Positions 7,629 through 14,611 of a stretch of DNA of 22,011 nt are shown piece after piece. The notes under the pieces are model-generated. The model was not told where the DNA came from. It did no database searches and saw only the letters and a program-made list of their open reading frames with translations. The DNA comes from Candidatus Neomicrothrix sp. UBA2131 (GTDB lineage Bacteria; Actinomycetota; Acidimicrobiia; Acidimicrobiales; MedAcidi-G1), in assembly GCA_002329075.1 (NCBI GenBank), contig DCXR01000018.1, positions 49,769 to 71,779 of the forward strand, written 5' to 3'. The position numbers and the translations under genes are program-made. How positions within the stretch are numbered: the stretch's first letter is position 1; each line of letters opens with the position of its first letter.

Positions 7629-8419
7629 GCGGCGACTCCCCGCTCGAGCACCTGCGGATCGTCGAGCGCTGCGCAGAGGGTCCGTTCGAGGCGTTCGACC
7701 CATTCGAAGGCCCCACTGGGTGTGTCGACCTGATCCTGGCGGAGTTCGACGATGACGTTGGCCAGTCCCCGGGGTCCGGCGTGCTGCTGCACCGTGTAAC
7801 CGTAGATGTCGGTTCCGGAATAGGGCTCGTTGTCGCCGACCAGCAGCCCCATGTCGCGCAGGAACGAGAGCATCGGACGCGAAAGGCGCTTGTCCCGGTC
7901 GGACAGGATCCCGACCTGCCACGGGCGCTCGACACCGTTCAGGGCGGGGGTGAAACTGTGGATCGAGACCACGGCCGGCCCCGGCCCGCGGGCGGCCAGT
8001 CGTTCGACGGTTTCGGCGACCGCCCGGTGGTACGGCAGGTGGAAGGTCGTCACCCGTTGGTCCCTTTCTGCCGTGCCGAGGCCCTGATTGCCCGGAACGA
8101 CGATGCTGTCGACCTCCTTGGGGATGAGGCTGGCCTCGCCGGGATCCCGGTTCAGGTCGACGACGAGCCTCGAGTACCGGGCCAGGATCGCCGGTGCATC
8201 GAGTCGGCGGGACAGGCCGCGTGTCACTTCGGCGGCGCCGGCGTCCCAGGCGACGTGGGTGGAACGCTGCACGTCGTCGAGGCCCAGCGAATCGAGGTCC
8301 GCCGGGATCATGTGGCTGGCATGGTCGCAGAGAAGGAGCACGGGTGCCGTGCCCTCGGCGTTCACCAACTCGAAGGGCGACCCCTCAGCACCTGCGCCCA
8401 CATCTTGTCCAACACTCAC
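7625..8419 (-). CDS. N-formylglutamate amidohydrolase family protein
   Basis: The 264-residue protein resembles HutG-type N-formylglutamate deformylases and their relatives, which hydrolyse an N-acyl-glutamate-like amide in the cytoplasm. Recognisable motifs are LLLCDHASHMIP (metal-site His region), WDAGAAEV, SRLVVDLNRDPGE, VSIHSFTP, and the C-terminal GYTVQQHAGPRG with NVIVELRQD. The start is a GTG with GGGGAGG about ten bases upstream. It overlaps the downstream GCS2 ligase by 4 bp, and the pairing of a glutamate ligase with a glutamate-amide hydrolase suggests a shared small-molecule or peptide pathway, not histidine degradation, since no other hut genes are visible. That reading is inference; the family call is firm. 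Confidence 0.9.
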   Translation of the reverse strand: MSVGQDVGAGAEGSPFELVNAEGTAPVLLLCDHASHMIPADLDSLGLDDVQRSTHVAWDAGAAEVTRGLSRRLDAPAILARYSRLVVDLNRDPGEASLIPKEVDSIVVPGNQGLGTAERDQRVTTFHLPYHRAVAETVERLAARGPGPAVVSIHSFTPALNGVERPWQVGILSDRDKRLSRPMLSFLRDMGLLVGDNEPYSGTDIYGYTVQQHAGPRGLANVIVELRQDQVDTPSGAFEWVERLERTLCAALDDPQVLERGVAA

Positions 8420-8649
8420 CGTCGAGGCACCTCCCCGCCCGGGACCCTAGTTATCCGTCACACCTTTCGACGCCGCCGGGCGGCACTCGGCCACAATCCC
8501 ACCGAGCGACGCCACCTCCCGCTCCTCCGGCCTCATCGACCGCCATCGACCGCCATCGACCAGCCAGAATCCCCCTGGCCACGCGCTACCTGCAACCAGG
8601 CACAGGGCACCTCGGCCAATCCACCGGACAGGCAGGCCCGACCCGGTGC
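8420..8649. other. Non-coding spacer between the nar operon and the amidohydrolase operon
   Basis: This spacer separates two minus-strand operons. It contains the 10-bp tandem repeat listed separately, and presumably the promoter of the amidohydrolase-ligase pair, but I see no convincing -35/-10 pair. A 92-codon minus-strand frame across 8447-8725 overlaps the narK2 end and has no recognisable family features, so I do not call it a gene. Confidence 0.6.
8533..8561. repeat. 10-bp tandem repeat, about 2.8 copies
   Basis: The unit ATCGACCGCC begins at 8534, repeats perfectly at 8544, and is followed by a partial third copy ending at 8561. It may be simple slippage. Its ten-base period is close to a helical turn, so spaced protein contacts are conceivable but unsupported. 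Confidence 0.6.
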
Positions 8650-8678
8650 ACTCCAACCGGCGGGCTACGGGTTGGAGT
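8650..8678 (-). terminator. Strong hairpin at the end of the nar operon, stop codon in loop
   Basis: ACTCCAACC (8650-8658) and GGTTGGAGT (8670-8678) are perfectly complementary. They give a 9-bp stem with an 11-nt loop that holds the narK2 TAG stop (8667-8665). There is no T-run after it, which is common for actinobacterial terminators. Its position at the last gene of the operon supports a role in transcript ending or 3'-end protection. Confidence 0.55.
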
Positions 8679-10263
8679 ACTCGGCCTTCGATCCCAGGTA
8701 GTACCGCCTGTTCACCACGAGGCATACGGCATAGAAGGCGGCGAATGCGTAGAGCGCAATCTCAGGGGTCCTGTTGGCAATCTGCTCACCGAACTCCTGT
8801 GGCACCACGAAGGCCCCGTAGGCGGCCACAGCCGACGTCCAGCCCAGGACCGGTCCCCTCTGCTCCTGTTCGAACACCATGGCGATCGTGCGAAACGTCG
8901 AACCGTTGCCCACACCCGTGGCAGCGAACAGGACGAGGAACAACAGGAAGAACGGCACGAAGTGGTCCTGGGGTGTCGCCGACTGGTAGGCCTGCTTCAT
9001 GAAGTACGCCACCCCGAGCGCACTGGCGACCATCGTCACTGAGACCCACTCGGTGACCCTTGCCCCACCCAGCTTGTCGGCGATCCAGCCGCCGACCGGG
9101 CGGATGAAGGCTCCGATGAACGGCCCCATCCACGCATAGGTGAGGGCCGACGGCCCATCGGGGTTCACCATGTCGTGGGTCATCACCCCATCCACCATCA
9201 CGTGCTGGAAGCCGAAGATGACCTTGATCGCAAGGGCGAACCCGGCCGAGTAGCCGATGAAACTCCCGAAGGTCATCGTGTAGATGACGCTCATGATCCA
9301 GGTGTGCTTGTTGCCGAAGATCTTGAACTGTCGCCTCAGGTTGGGTCTGACCTCACCTCGCATCTGCTTCAACAGGAGCACCGTCGACCAGATCACCAGG
9401 CCGATGATCGGGTACTTCGCCCACGTCCAGCCCAGTCCGGTGGGGTTGGGAAGGATTACATACAGCCCGGCGACGGCCGGGATGAAGGCCATGCCCAACA
9501 TGCCGCTGATCCTCCCGAACGATGTCAACGGTGAGCCGATGTCGGGCGACACGCTCTGCGTCCGGATGGTGTCCATCTTGAACCAGCCGAGGAAGGCGAG
9601 CGGAACGAGCAGCAGCAACCAGACGAACCCGGCGTTGTGGATCCAGGTCTCGGTTCCCGCGGCGATCTTCCCGATGAGAGTTCCCGAGGTCGTCTTCAGG
9701 ACCATCGGGCTCTCGAACACTCCGAAGGTCATCACCACCGGGATAAGGATCTGCATGGTCGTGACACCGGCATTTCCGAGACCGGCGTTCAACCCGAGGG
9801 CCAGCCCCTGGGTGCGCTTCGGGTAGAAGAAGCTGATGTTGGACATAGAAGAGGCGAAGTTGCCCCCACCGAAGCCGGAGAGGAACGCCAGCACCTGGAA
9901 CATCCAGAGCGGGGTGTCCTGTGACAGGAGTGCGAAGCCGGTTCCGACCGCAGGAATCATCAGCAGCGCCGTCGTGAAGAAGATCGTGTTCCGCCCGCCG
10001 GACACGCGCACGAGAAAGCTGCTCGGAATCCGCAGGGTCGCGCCCGCCAGGCCGGCAATGGCCGACAAGGTGAACAGGTCCGCATTCGAGAACGGGAACC
10101 CCAGGTTGAGCATCTGGACCGTGATGACGCTCCAGTAGAGCCACACCGCGAACCCGCAGAGAAGGCTGGGTATCGAGATCCAGAGATTCCTGGAGGCGAC
10201 CTTCTTCCCCGTGTTCTCCCAGAAGTCGTCGTCTTCGACTTCCCATTCGTACAATTCAGCCAT
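8665..10263 (-). CDS. narK2: NarK2-type nitrate/nitrite transporter (NNP family MFS)
   Basis: The 532-residue polytopic protein carries the hallmark NarK N-terminus (EDDDFWENTGKK then RNLWISIP), close to E. coli NarK. The nitrate signature GLNAGLGNAG is at 157-166, and a second signature-like stretch reads ATGVGNGSTFRT. Arg78 (ATLRIP) and the Arg in GAFIRPVGG occupy the positions of the two substrate-binding arginines of E. coli NarK. This type usually exchanges nitrate for nitrite. It is about 70 residues longer than E. coli NarK: residues of roughly 236-312 contain two additional hydrophobic segments in the central loop, so it may have fourteen membrane helices. A GAGGAG site lies just before the ATG. 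It is the last gene of the nar operon, 101 bp after narK1, and would import nitrate while exporting the toxic product. Confidence 0.93.
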   Translation of the reverse strand: MAELYEWEVEDDDFWENTGKKVASRNLWISIPSLLCGFAVWLYWSVITVQMLNLGFPFSNADLFTLSAIAGLAGATLRIPSSFLVRVSGGRNTIFFTTALLMIPAVGTGFALLSQDTPLWMFQVLAFLSGFGGGNFASSMSNISFFYPKRTQGLALGLNAGLGNAGVTTMQILIPVVMTFGVFESPMVLKTTSGTLIGKIAAGTETWIHNAGFVWLLLLVPLAFLGWFKMDTIRTQSVSPDIGSPLTSFGRISGMLGMAFIPAVAGLYVILPNPTGLGWTWAKYPIIGLVIWSTVLLLKQMRGEVRPNLRRQFKIFGNKHTWIMSVIYTMTFGSFIGYSAGFALAIKVIFGFQHVMVDGVMTHDMVNPDGPSALTYAWMGPFIGAFIRPVGGWIADKLGGARVTEWVSVTMVASALGVAYFMKQAYQSATPQDHFVPFFLLFLVLFAATGVGNGSTFRTIAMVFEQEQRGPVLGWTSAVAAYGAFVVPQEFGEQIANRTPEIALYAFAAFYAVCLVVNRRYYLGSKAEYSNP

Positions 10264-10364
10264 TCCTGCTCCTCACTTCCTGGCTTAGGGCCGGTCTAGA
10301 GATCAAGGGACTTCCGGTTGGCCCCAGGGGACGTGTCACCCATCGTCACTGGTCGGCCCGCTGC

Positions 10365-11711
10365 TCATCGCGTCCCCACCGGGTGCTCGCGCCGTTCGAA
10401 CTCATGGTCGAGATGGGGAGACGCACTTCGAAGGATCCGCAAGACCGTCAGGTGCAACCACACCCAGGCCGCTGATGAGAACAGGAACAGCACGAAGAAG
10501 GCGCTCGTGGGGAGGTTGGTGAGAAACAGTGCTCCTGCGAACAGGAGAGGTAGGTAGAAGCCACCGAGGCCGCCGACCGCGCCCACCAGCCCGCCCACGG
10601 ATCCGACATCATCCTCGAAATAGTCGGGGATGTACCTGTAGACAGCGGCCTTCCCTATGCCCATGGCGATCCCGATGATGAACACGAGCATGGTGAAAAG
10701 CCAGATGTTCTGATCGAAGGGCAGTATCTCCCGGATCTCTGCCGTCTTGGTCTGGTGAAGGGTGAGGTGCCCGTCTGGAAACGACAACAACAAGGAGGCC
10801 ACGGCAATCATTGCGAAGACCCAGTGCATGACCCGACGAGCACCAATTCGGTCGGCCAGGTGGCCTCCCACGGGTCGAAGCAGGCTGGCGGGGAATATGA
10901 ACAGTGCGGTGAGCACGCCGGCGACCTTGAGGTCAACTCCGAACACATCCACGTAGTACTTGGGGAGCCACAGGGCCAGCGCCACGTAGGCGCCGAAGAC
11001 CACGACGTAGTAGTAGCCGAATCGCCAGACGCGGATCTGCCTCAACGGCATCAGCAACTCCTTCAGGGGTCGCCCCCGGCCGGGCTTGATGTCGTGTGAT
11101 GGGGTGAGGGTCCAGAGCAACACCGCCATGACAACCAGCAACACGGCATAGAAGAACGGCACGAACCTCCACCCACCGGGGATGCGCCCCCCGGCCAGGC
11201 CACCGACGGAGACAGCAGTGACCAGGGTGGGGGCCAGGAGCTTGGTGATGGATGCGCCCACGTTGCCGGCACCGAACATCCCCAGGGCGTAGCCCTTTCG
11301 CTCGTGGGGATACCAGGCGGATACCCAGGCGATCCCGACAGCGAACGTGGCTCCCGACAGTCCTATGAAGAGCGCGGAGATGAGCAGTTCGGCATAGGAA
11401 TCAGCCTTGCTCACCAGGTAGACGGGAACGGCGGTAACCAGTAGCAGCACCGTGAACACCCGACGACCGCCGAACACGTCGGCCACGATGCCGAGGGGAA
11501 TTCTCAGTAGCGATCCGGTGAGGATGGGGGTGGCGGCAAGCAACGCGAACTGGGAGTCGGATAGCCCGAGTTCCTGTCGCGCTGGCAGTCCGATGATCGC
11601 GAAGACCACCCAGACCGCAAAGCAGAGAGTGAACCCGATGGTGGCGATGACAAGGATCCGGTTCGCCCCACGGGATCGGGCTTCGGGTTCCATCTGGCTA
11701 TTCACAGCCAT
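10365..11711 (-). CDS. narK1: NarK1-type nitrate transporter (NNP family MFS)
   Basis: The 448-residue protein has about twelve membrane segments. NNP signatures are GMFGAGNVGAS in the first half and GGLVGAVGGLGGFYLPLLF in the second. LLRIPLG and SLLRPVGGHLADR carry the likely substrate-binding arginines. It lacks the FWENTG N-terminal extension of the NarK2 type and is closer to NarK1-like nitrate/proton symporters, which supply the first nitrate before nitrite is available for exchange. The frame is open for 86 codons upstream into narI, but the ATG at 11711 has AGGA at short spacing and precedes the first membrane helix. It lies 32 bp downstream of narI. A NarK1/NarK2 pair in one operon matches the arrangement known in several respiratory nitrate reducers. 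The transport mode is inferred from family type. Confidence 0.92.
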   Translation of the reverse strand: MAVNSQMEPEARSRGANRILVIATIGFTLCFAVWVVFAIIGLPARQELGLSDSQFALLAATPILTGSLLRIPLGIVADVFGGRRVFTVLLLVTAVPVYLVSKADSYAELLISALFIGLSGATFAVGIAWVSAWYPHERKGYALGMFGAGNVGASITKLLAPTLVTAVSVGGLAGGRIPGGWRFVPFFYAVLLVVMAVLLWTLTPSHDIKPGRGRPLKELLMPLRQIRVWRFGYYYVVVFGAYVALALWLPKYYVDVFGVDLKVAGVLTALFIFPASLLRPVGGHLADRIGARRVMHWVFAMIAVASLLLSFPDGHLTLHQTKTAEIREILPFDQNIWLFTMLVFIIGIAMGIGKAAVYRYIPDYFEDDVGSVGGLVGAVGGLGGFYLPLLFAGALFLTNLPTSAFFVLFLFSSAAWVWLHLTVLRILRSASPHLDHEFERREHPVGTR

Positions 11712-11743
11712 TTGATCCTGTCTCCCCACTTCTCTGACCGTGG

Positions 11744-12439
11744 TTACCGCGGGGCCTTTCTTTCCGTGCCGGTCCTCTTCCTGTTCCAGATGACCACCTG
11801 GTGCGGCCTCCAGAGGTAGGTGATGGGCCAGATCACGGCGTGCACGAGGCGGGTGAATGGGAAGACGGCAATGATGGCGAACCCGCCCAGGATGTGGAAC
11901 TTGACCACCCACGGAAGCGTGGTGACCGTCGCGGTGTCGGGCTGGAACTTCACGAGGGAGCCGATCCACGGCACCGTCGTGTGCAGGTACCAGTCGGCAC
12001 CCCAGCGGAAGAAGAGGGACACCCAGAATCCGAGCACCACCTGGGCCAGCAGTAGGGAGAACAACAGCCAGTCGGCCGGTGTCGTCACGGTCCGCACCCG
12101 GTGTGTCGTCAGGCGTCGATAGACGAGCACGCAGAGGGCGAAGGTTGCCATCAACGCCAACGACAGACCGGTCACCTCAAGGGTGTAGAGGCGGATCGGC
12201 GCTGAGATCACAGAGGCCCAGATTGACGGAACCACAAGGGCCACGAGGTGTGCCATCAGGATCGTCAGGATGGCGTAGTGCCATGGTGCCGACCCCCAAC
12301 TGAGCATCCGGTTCTCCAGGAACTGGGATGACTGGCTGGAGTAGGAGAAGCGATCGTTGCGGAAGCGGTAGACACCGACCCAGACGGCGGTGATGAACGC
12401 CAGGTACGGGAAGGCCACGAACAGCACATCATCCAACAT
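11744..12439 (-). CDS. narI: Respiratory nitrate reductase gamma subunit, diheme cytochrome b
   Basis: The 231-residue integral membrane protein has about five hydrophobic segments and is the quinol-oxidising anchor of NarGHI. The four expected heme-b ligands are visible: His54 and His64 (ten apart, PWHYAILTILMAH) and two near the C-terminus eighteen apart (KFHILGG and RLVHAVIWP). Both spacings match E. coli NarI (56/66 and 187/205). The length is close to the 225-residue E. coli protein. It follows narJ by 13 bp, with GGAGAGG ahead of the ATG. Electrons would pass from quinol through the two hemes to NarH. The stop codon TAA sits between two nearly complementary hexamers (CCGCGG and CCACGG on the minus strand), perhaps a small local fold. 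Confidence 0.97.
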   Translation of the reverse strand: MLDDVLFVAFPYLAFITAVWVGVYRFRNDRFSYSSQSSQFLENRMLSWGSAPWHYAILTILMAHLVALVVPSIWASVISAPIRLYTLEVTGLSLALMATFALCVLVYRRLTTHRVRTVTTPADWLLFSLLLAQVVLGFWVSLFFRWGADWYLHTTVPWIGSLVKFQPDTATVTTLPWVVKFHILGGFAIIAVFPFTRLVHAVIWPITYLWRPHQVVIWNRKRTGTERKAPR

Positions 12440-12452
12440 GGTCAGCCTCTCC

Positions 12453-13079
12453 TCACGTTGTCGGCCACCCCACAGCGCTGGTCACTGCGAGCGGTTGCGT
12501 GCTTCCGGATGTGGAAGCCCGCACAAAGAACAGAAGGGAATCCAACAACTCGTGGTAGGGCAGGGCGGCTGCTACCGGCGGTCCCTCTTCTTCCGGGTCC
12601 GGGGCGTCGGTCTCGTCGCCGTCCCCCGAGATCATCTCGAGGGAGGGCCAGACCGCGTCGCAGATGATCTCGTCGACCAGGTCGCGGTCGTCGCAGACGG
12701 TGAGGAATCGCAGGACCACCGGCAGGTGGTCGGCCAGCTCCCCGGCCACCTCGACCCCGTGCGCCCGGTACCGCTCCATGAACTCGAGGAGCATCGCGCT
12801 CCTCTTGTAGCTCTCGCCCAACAAGTGGTAGCCCACGTACAGGCTGTGGGATTCGTCCATGTCGAACGCCCGGGTGTACTCCTCCTGTAGGCGACCAAGG
12901 GTTGATCCCTCGACGAACCCCTGGAACCGGGCCAGCAGGGCGTCGGCATCCGGTGACACCCCTGCGACCAGTTGCCGACACTCCCCGACGGCTTCCAGGG
13001 GGCTCTCGGTCGGGTAGTCGAGCAGCCCGGCAAAGAACCCCCAGACGCGCTTCACGGTGGACCGGTCTTCCACGGTCAC
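12453..13079 (-). CDS. narJ: Nitrate reductase assembly chaperone NarJ
   Basis: The 208-residue acidic, soluble protein belongs to the TorD/NarJ chaperone family. It binds apo-NarG and supports molybdenum-cofactor insertion and membrane attachment; it is not part of the mature enzyme. Visible features are an early WGFFAGLLDYPTE segment, the central EEYTRAFDMDESHSLYVGYH region typical of NarJ, and DHLPVVLRFL. The tail is rich in Asp and Glu (DGDETDAPDPEEEG). The frame runs far upstream across narH, but the GTG at 13079 overlaps the narH stop by four bases (GTGA) and has GGAG eight bases upstream, so it is preferred to the in-frame GTGs at 13082 and 13073. Its position between narH and narI is the standard one. 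Confidence 0.95.
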   Translation of the reverse strand: MTVEDRSTVKRVWGFFAGLLDYPTESPLEAVGECRQLVAGVSPDADALLARFQGFVEGSTLGRLQEEYTRAFDMDESHSLYVGYHLLGESYKRSAMLLEFMERYRAHGVEVAGELADHLPVVLRFLTVCDDRDLVDEIICDAVWPSLEMISGDGDETDAPDPEEEGPPVAAALPYHELLDSLLFFVRASTSGSTQPLAVTSAVGWPTT

Positions 13080-14584
13080 CACCTCCGCTCCGGAGCAGTA
13101 CGGCTGCCGAACCCACCCTCGCGCTTCCGGTCGTAGGGGCTCCCGATTTGCTCGATGGCCACCTCGCGGGCCAACGGGGGCACGACAAAGCGCTCCTCGA
13201 ACGAGGGCAGGGCAGTAAGACGGAATATGGCTTCTGCCTCCTCGGCCGTCAGGTTCCCGACGTCGAGCGCCTCCTGCGCCTCCTCCTGGGACAGGTCGCC
13301 CACCGTTTCGGCACGCTTGTAGACACGGACCGCTATGAGCTTCCTGTAGACCTCGGTCACGACTTCCTCGTTGCCCGCCGAGAACAGTTCCGCCATGTAG
13401 CGCAGCGGGACCCTGGCGTGTTCCAACGATGTCAACAGCGGTTTCAGGCCCTCGGTCTCGGCTCCGGCAACGTCGTACTTGCCGTCTTTCATCTTGGCCA
13501 GAACAGGCAACATGGGGGGCACGTAGTAGAGCATCGGCACCGTCCGGAAGTCCGGGTGAAGCGGCAGGGCCAACTCCCACTCCTTTACGAACTTGTACAC
13601 GGGTGAGTGCTTCGCAGCCTCCAACATCCCGTCCGGCACCCCGTTGGCCTTCGCGGCCGCGATCACGTCGGGGTCGAACGGATCCTGGATGATTCCCCGC
13701 TGCGCCTCGACCAGGTCGGCTGCGGGTGAACTGGCGACCTCCTCGATCCGGTCCGCGTCGTAGAGCAACACGCCCAGATAGCGGATTCGGCCGACACAGG
13801 AGTGGAAGCAGGCCGGTGCCTGGCCACTTTCCAGGCGTGGGAAGCAGAGGACACATTTCTCCGACTTGCCCGTGGACCAGTTGTAGTACACCTTCTTGTA
13901 CGGACAGCCTGAGATGCACATCCGCCATGCACGGCACTTGTCCTGGTTGACGAGCACGATGCCGTCCTCACCACGCTTGTAGGCAGCCCCGGCAGGACAG
14001 GCGGCGACACAACCCGGGTTGATGCAGTGGTTGCAGATCCGGGGCAGGTAGAAGAACACCACCCTCTGGATCTCGTTCAACTGGGCCCTCTCCTCATCGG
14101 TGAGCGGAGCGACGTTGGGGTCGTTCGAGGCGTAGACGGGAGAGCCACCCAGGTCGTCATCCCAGTTGGGTCCGGACTCGATCTCCATGAACTCACCGGT
14201 GATCAGCGAGACGGGTCGAGCGGTCGGCTGGTCATCTCCCTCTGGTGCGTTGAAGAGGTGCTCGTAGTCGTAGGTCCAGGGCTCGTAGTAGTCGTTGATC
14301 GTGGGCAGTCGACGGTTGTAGAAGATGTTGCCGAGTGTGCCGATCTTGCTCTGCAACTTGAGTTGCAGCCGGTCGTCCTCTACCTCCCAGCCTCCCTTGT
14401 ACTCCTCCTGGTTCTCCCAGAGGGTGGGGTAGCCCGTACCGGGCTTGGTCTCCACGTTGTTCCACCACTGGTACTCGACGCCTTCGCGGTCGGTCCAGAT
14501 GTTCTTGCACGCAACACTGCATGTATGGCAACCGATGCACTTGTCCAGGTGGAAGACCATCGATACCTGGGCTCTGATGTCCAT
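13076..14584 (-). CDS. narH: Respiratory nitrate reductase beta subunit, Fe-S protein
   Basis: The 502-residue protein carries electrons from NarI to NarG through four Fe-S clusters. The first cysteine group is Cys16-x2-Cys19-x2-Cys22-x3-Cys26, identical in numbering to E. coli NarH. Further groups are CNHCINPGCVAACPAG, CRAWRMCISGCPYKK and CVLCFPR...CFHSCVGR. The Trp in CRAWRMC replaces a cysteine and is the normal feature that makes one cluster [3Fe-4S] in nitrate reductases, so it is not a defect. RIRYLGVLLYDADRI is a family hallmark. It starts 27 bp after narG with GGGAG eight bases before the ATG. No signal peptide is present, consistent with a cytoplasm-facing NarGH module. Confidence 0.98.
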   Translation of the reverse strand: MDIRAQVSMVFHLDKCIGCHTCSVACKNIWTDREGVEYQWWNNVETKPGTGYPTLWENQEEYKGGWEVEDDRLQLKLQSKIGTLGNIFYNRRLPTINDYYEPWTYDYEHLFNAPEGDDQPTARPVSLITGEFMEIESGPNWDDDLGGSPVYASNDPNVAPLTDEERAQLNEIQRVVFFYLPRICNHCINPGCVAACPAGAAYKRGEDGIVLVNQDKCRAWRMCISGCPYKKVYYNWSTGKSEKCVLCFPRLESGQAPACFHSCVGRIRYLGVLLYDADRIEEVASSPAADLVEAQRGIIQDPFDPDVIAAAKANGVPDGMLEAAKHSPVYKFVKEWELALPLHPDFRTVPMLYYVPPMLPVLAKMKDGKYDVAGAETEGLKPLLTSLEHARVPLRYMAELFSAGNEEVVTEVYRKLIAVRVYKRAETVGDLSQEEAQEALDVGNLTAEEAEAIFRLTALPSFEERFVVPPLAREVAIEQIGSPYDRKREGGFGSRTAPERRW

Positions 14585-14611
14585 CTCAGGTGCTCCCGTT
14601 CGCTTCGTGCA

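Noticed and set aside
8447..8725. A 92-codon minus-strand frame in the spacer after narK2
   Set aside because: It overlaps the narK2 3' end and its hairpin, shows no family resemblance and has no clear ribosome site.
13901..13925. Trp in place of a cysteine in a NarH Fe-S motif (CRAWRMC)
   Set aside because: This substitution is the normal feature of nitrate reductase beta subunits that creates the [3Fe-4S] cluster, not a defect.
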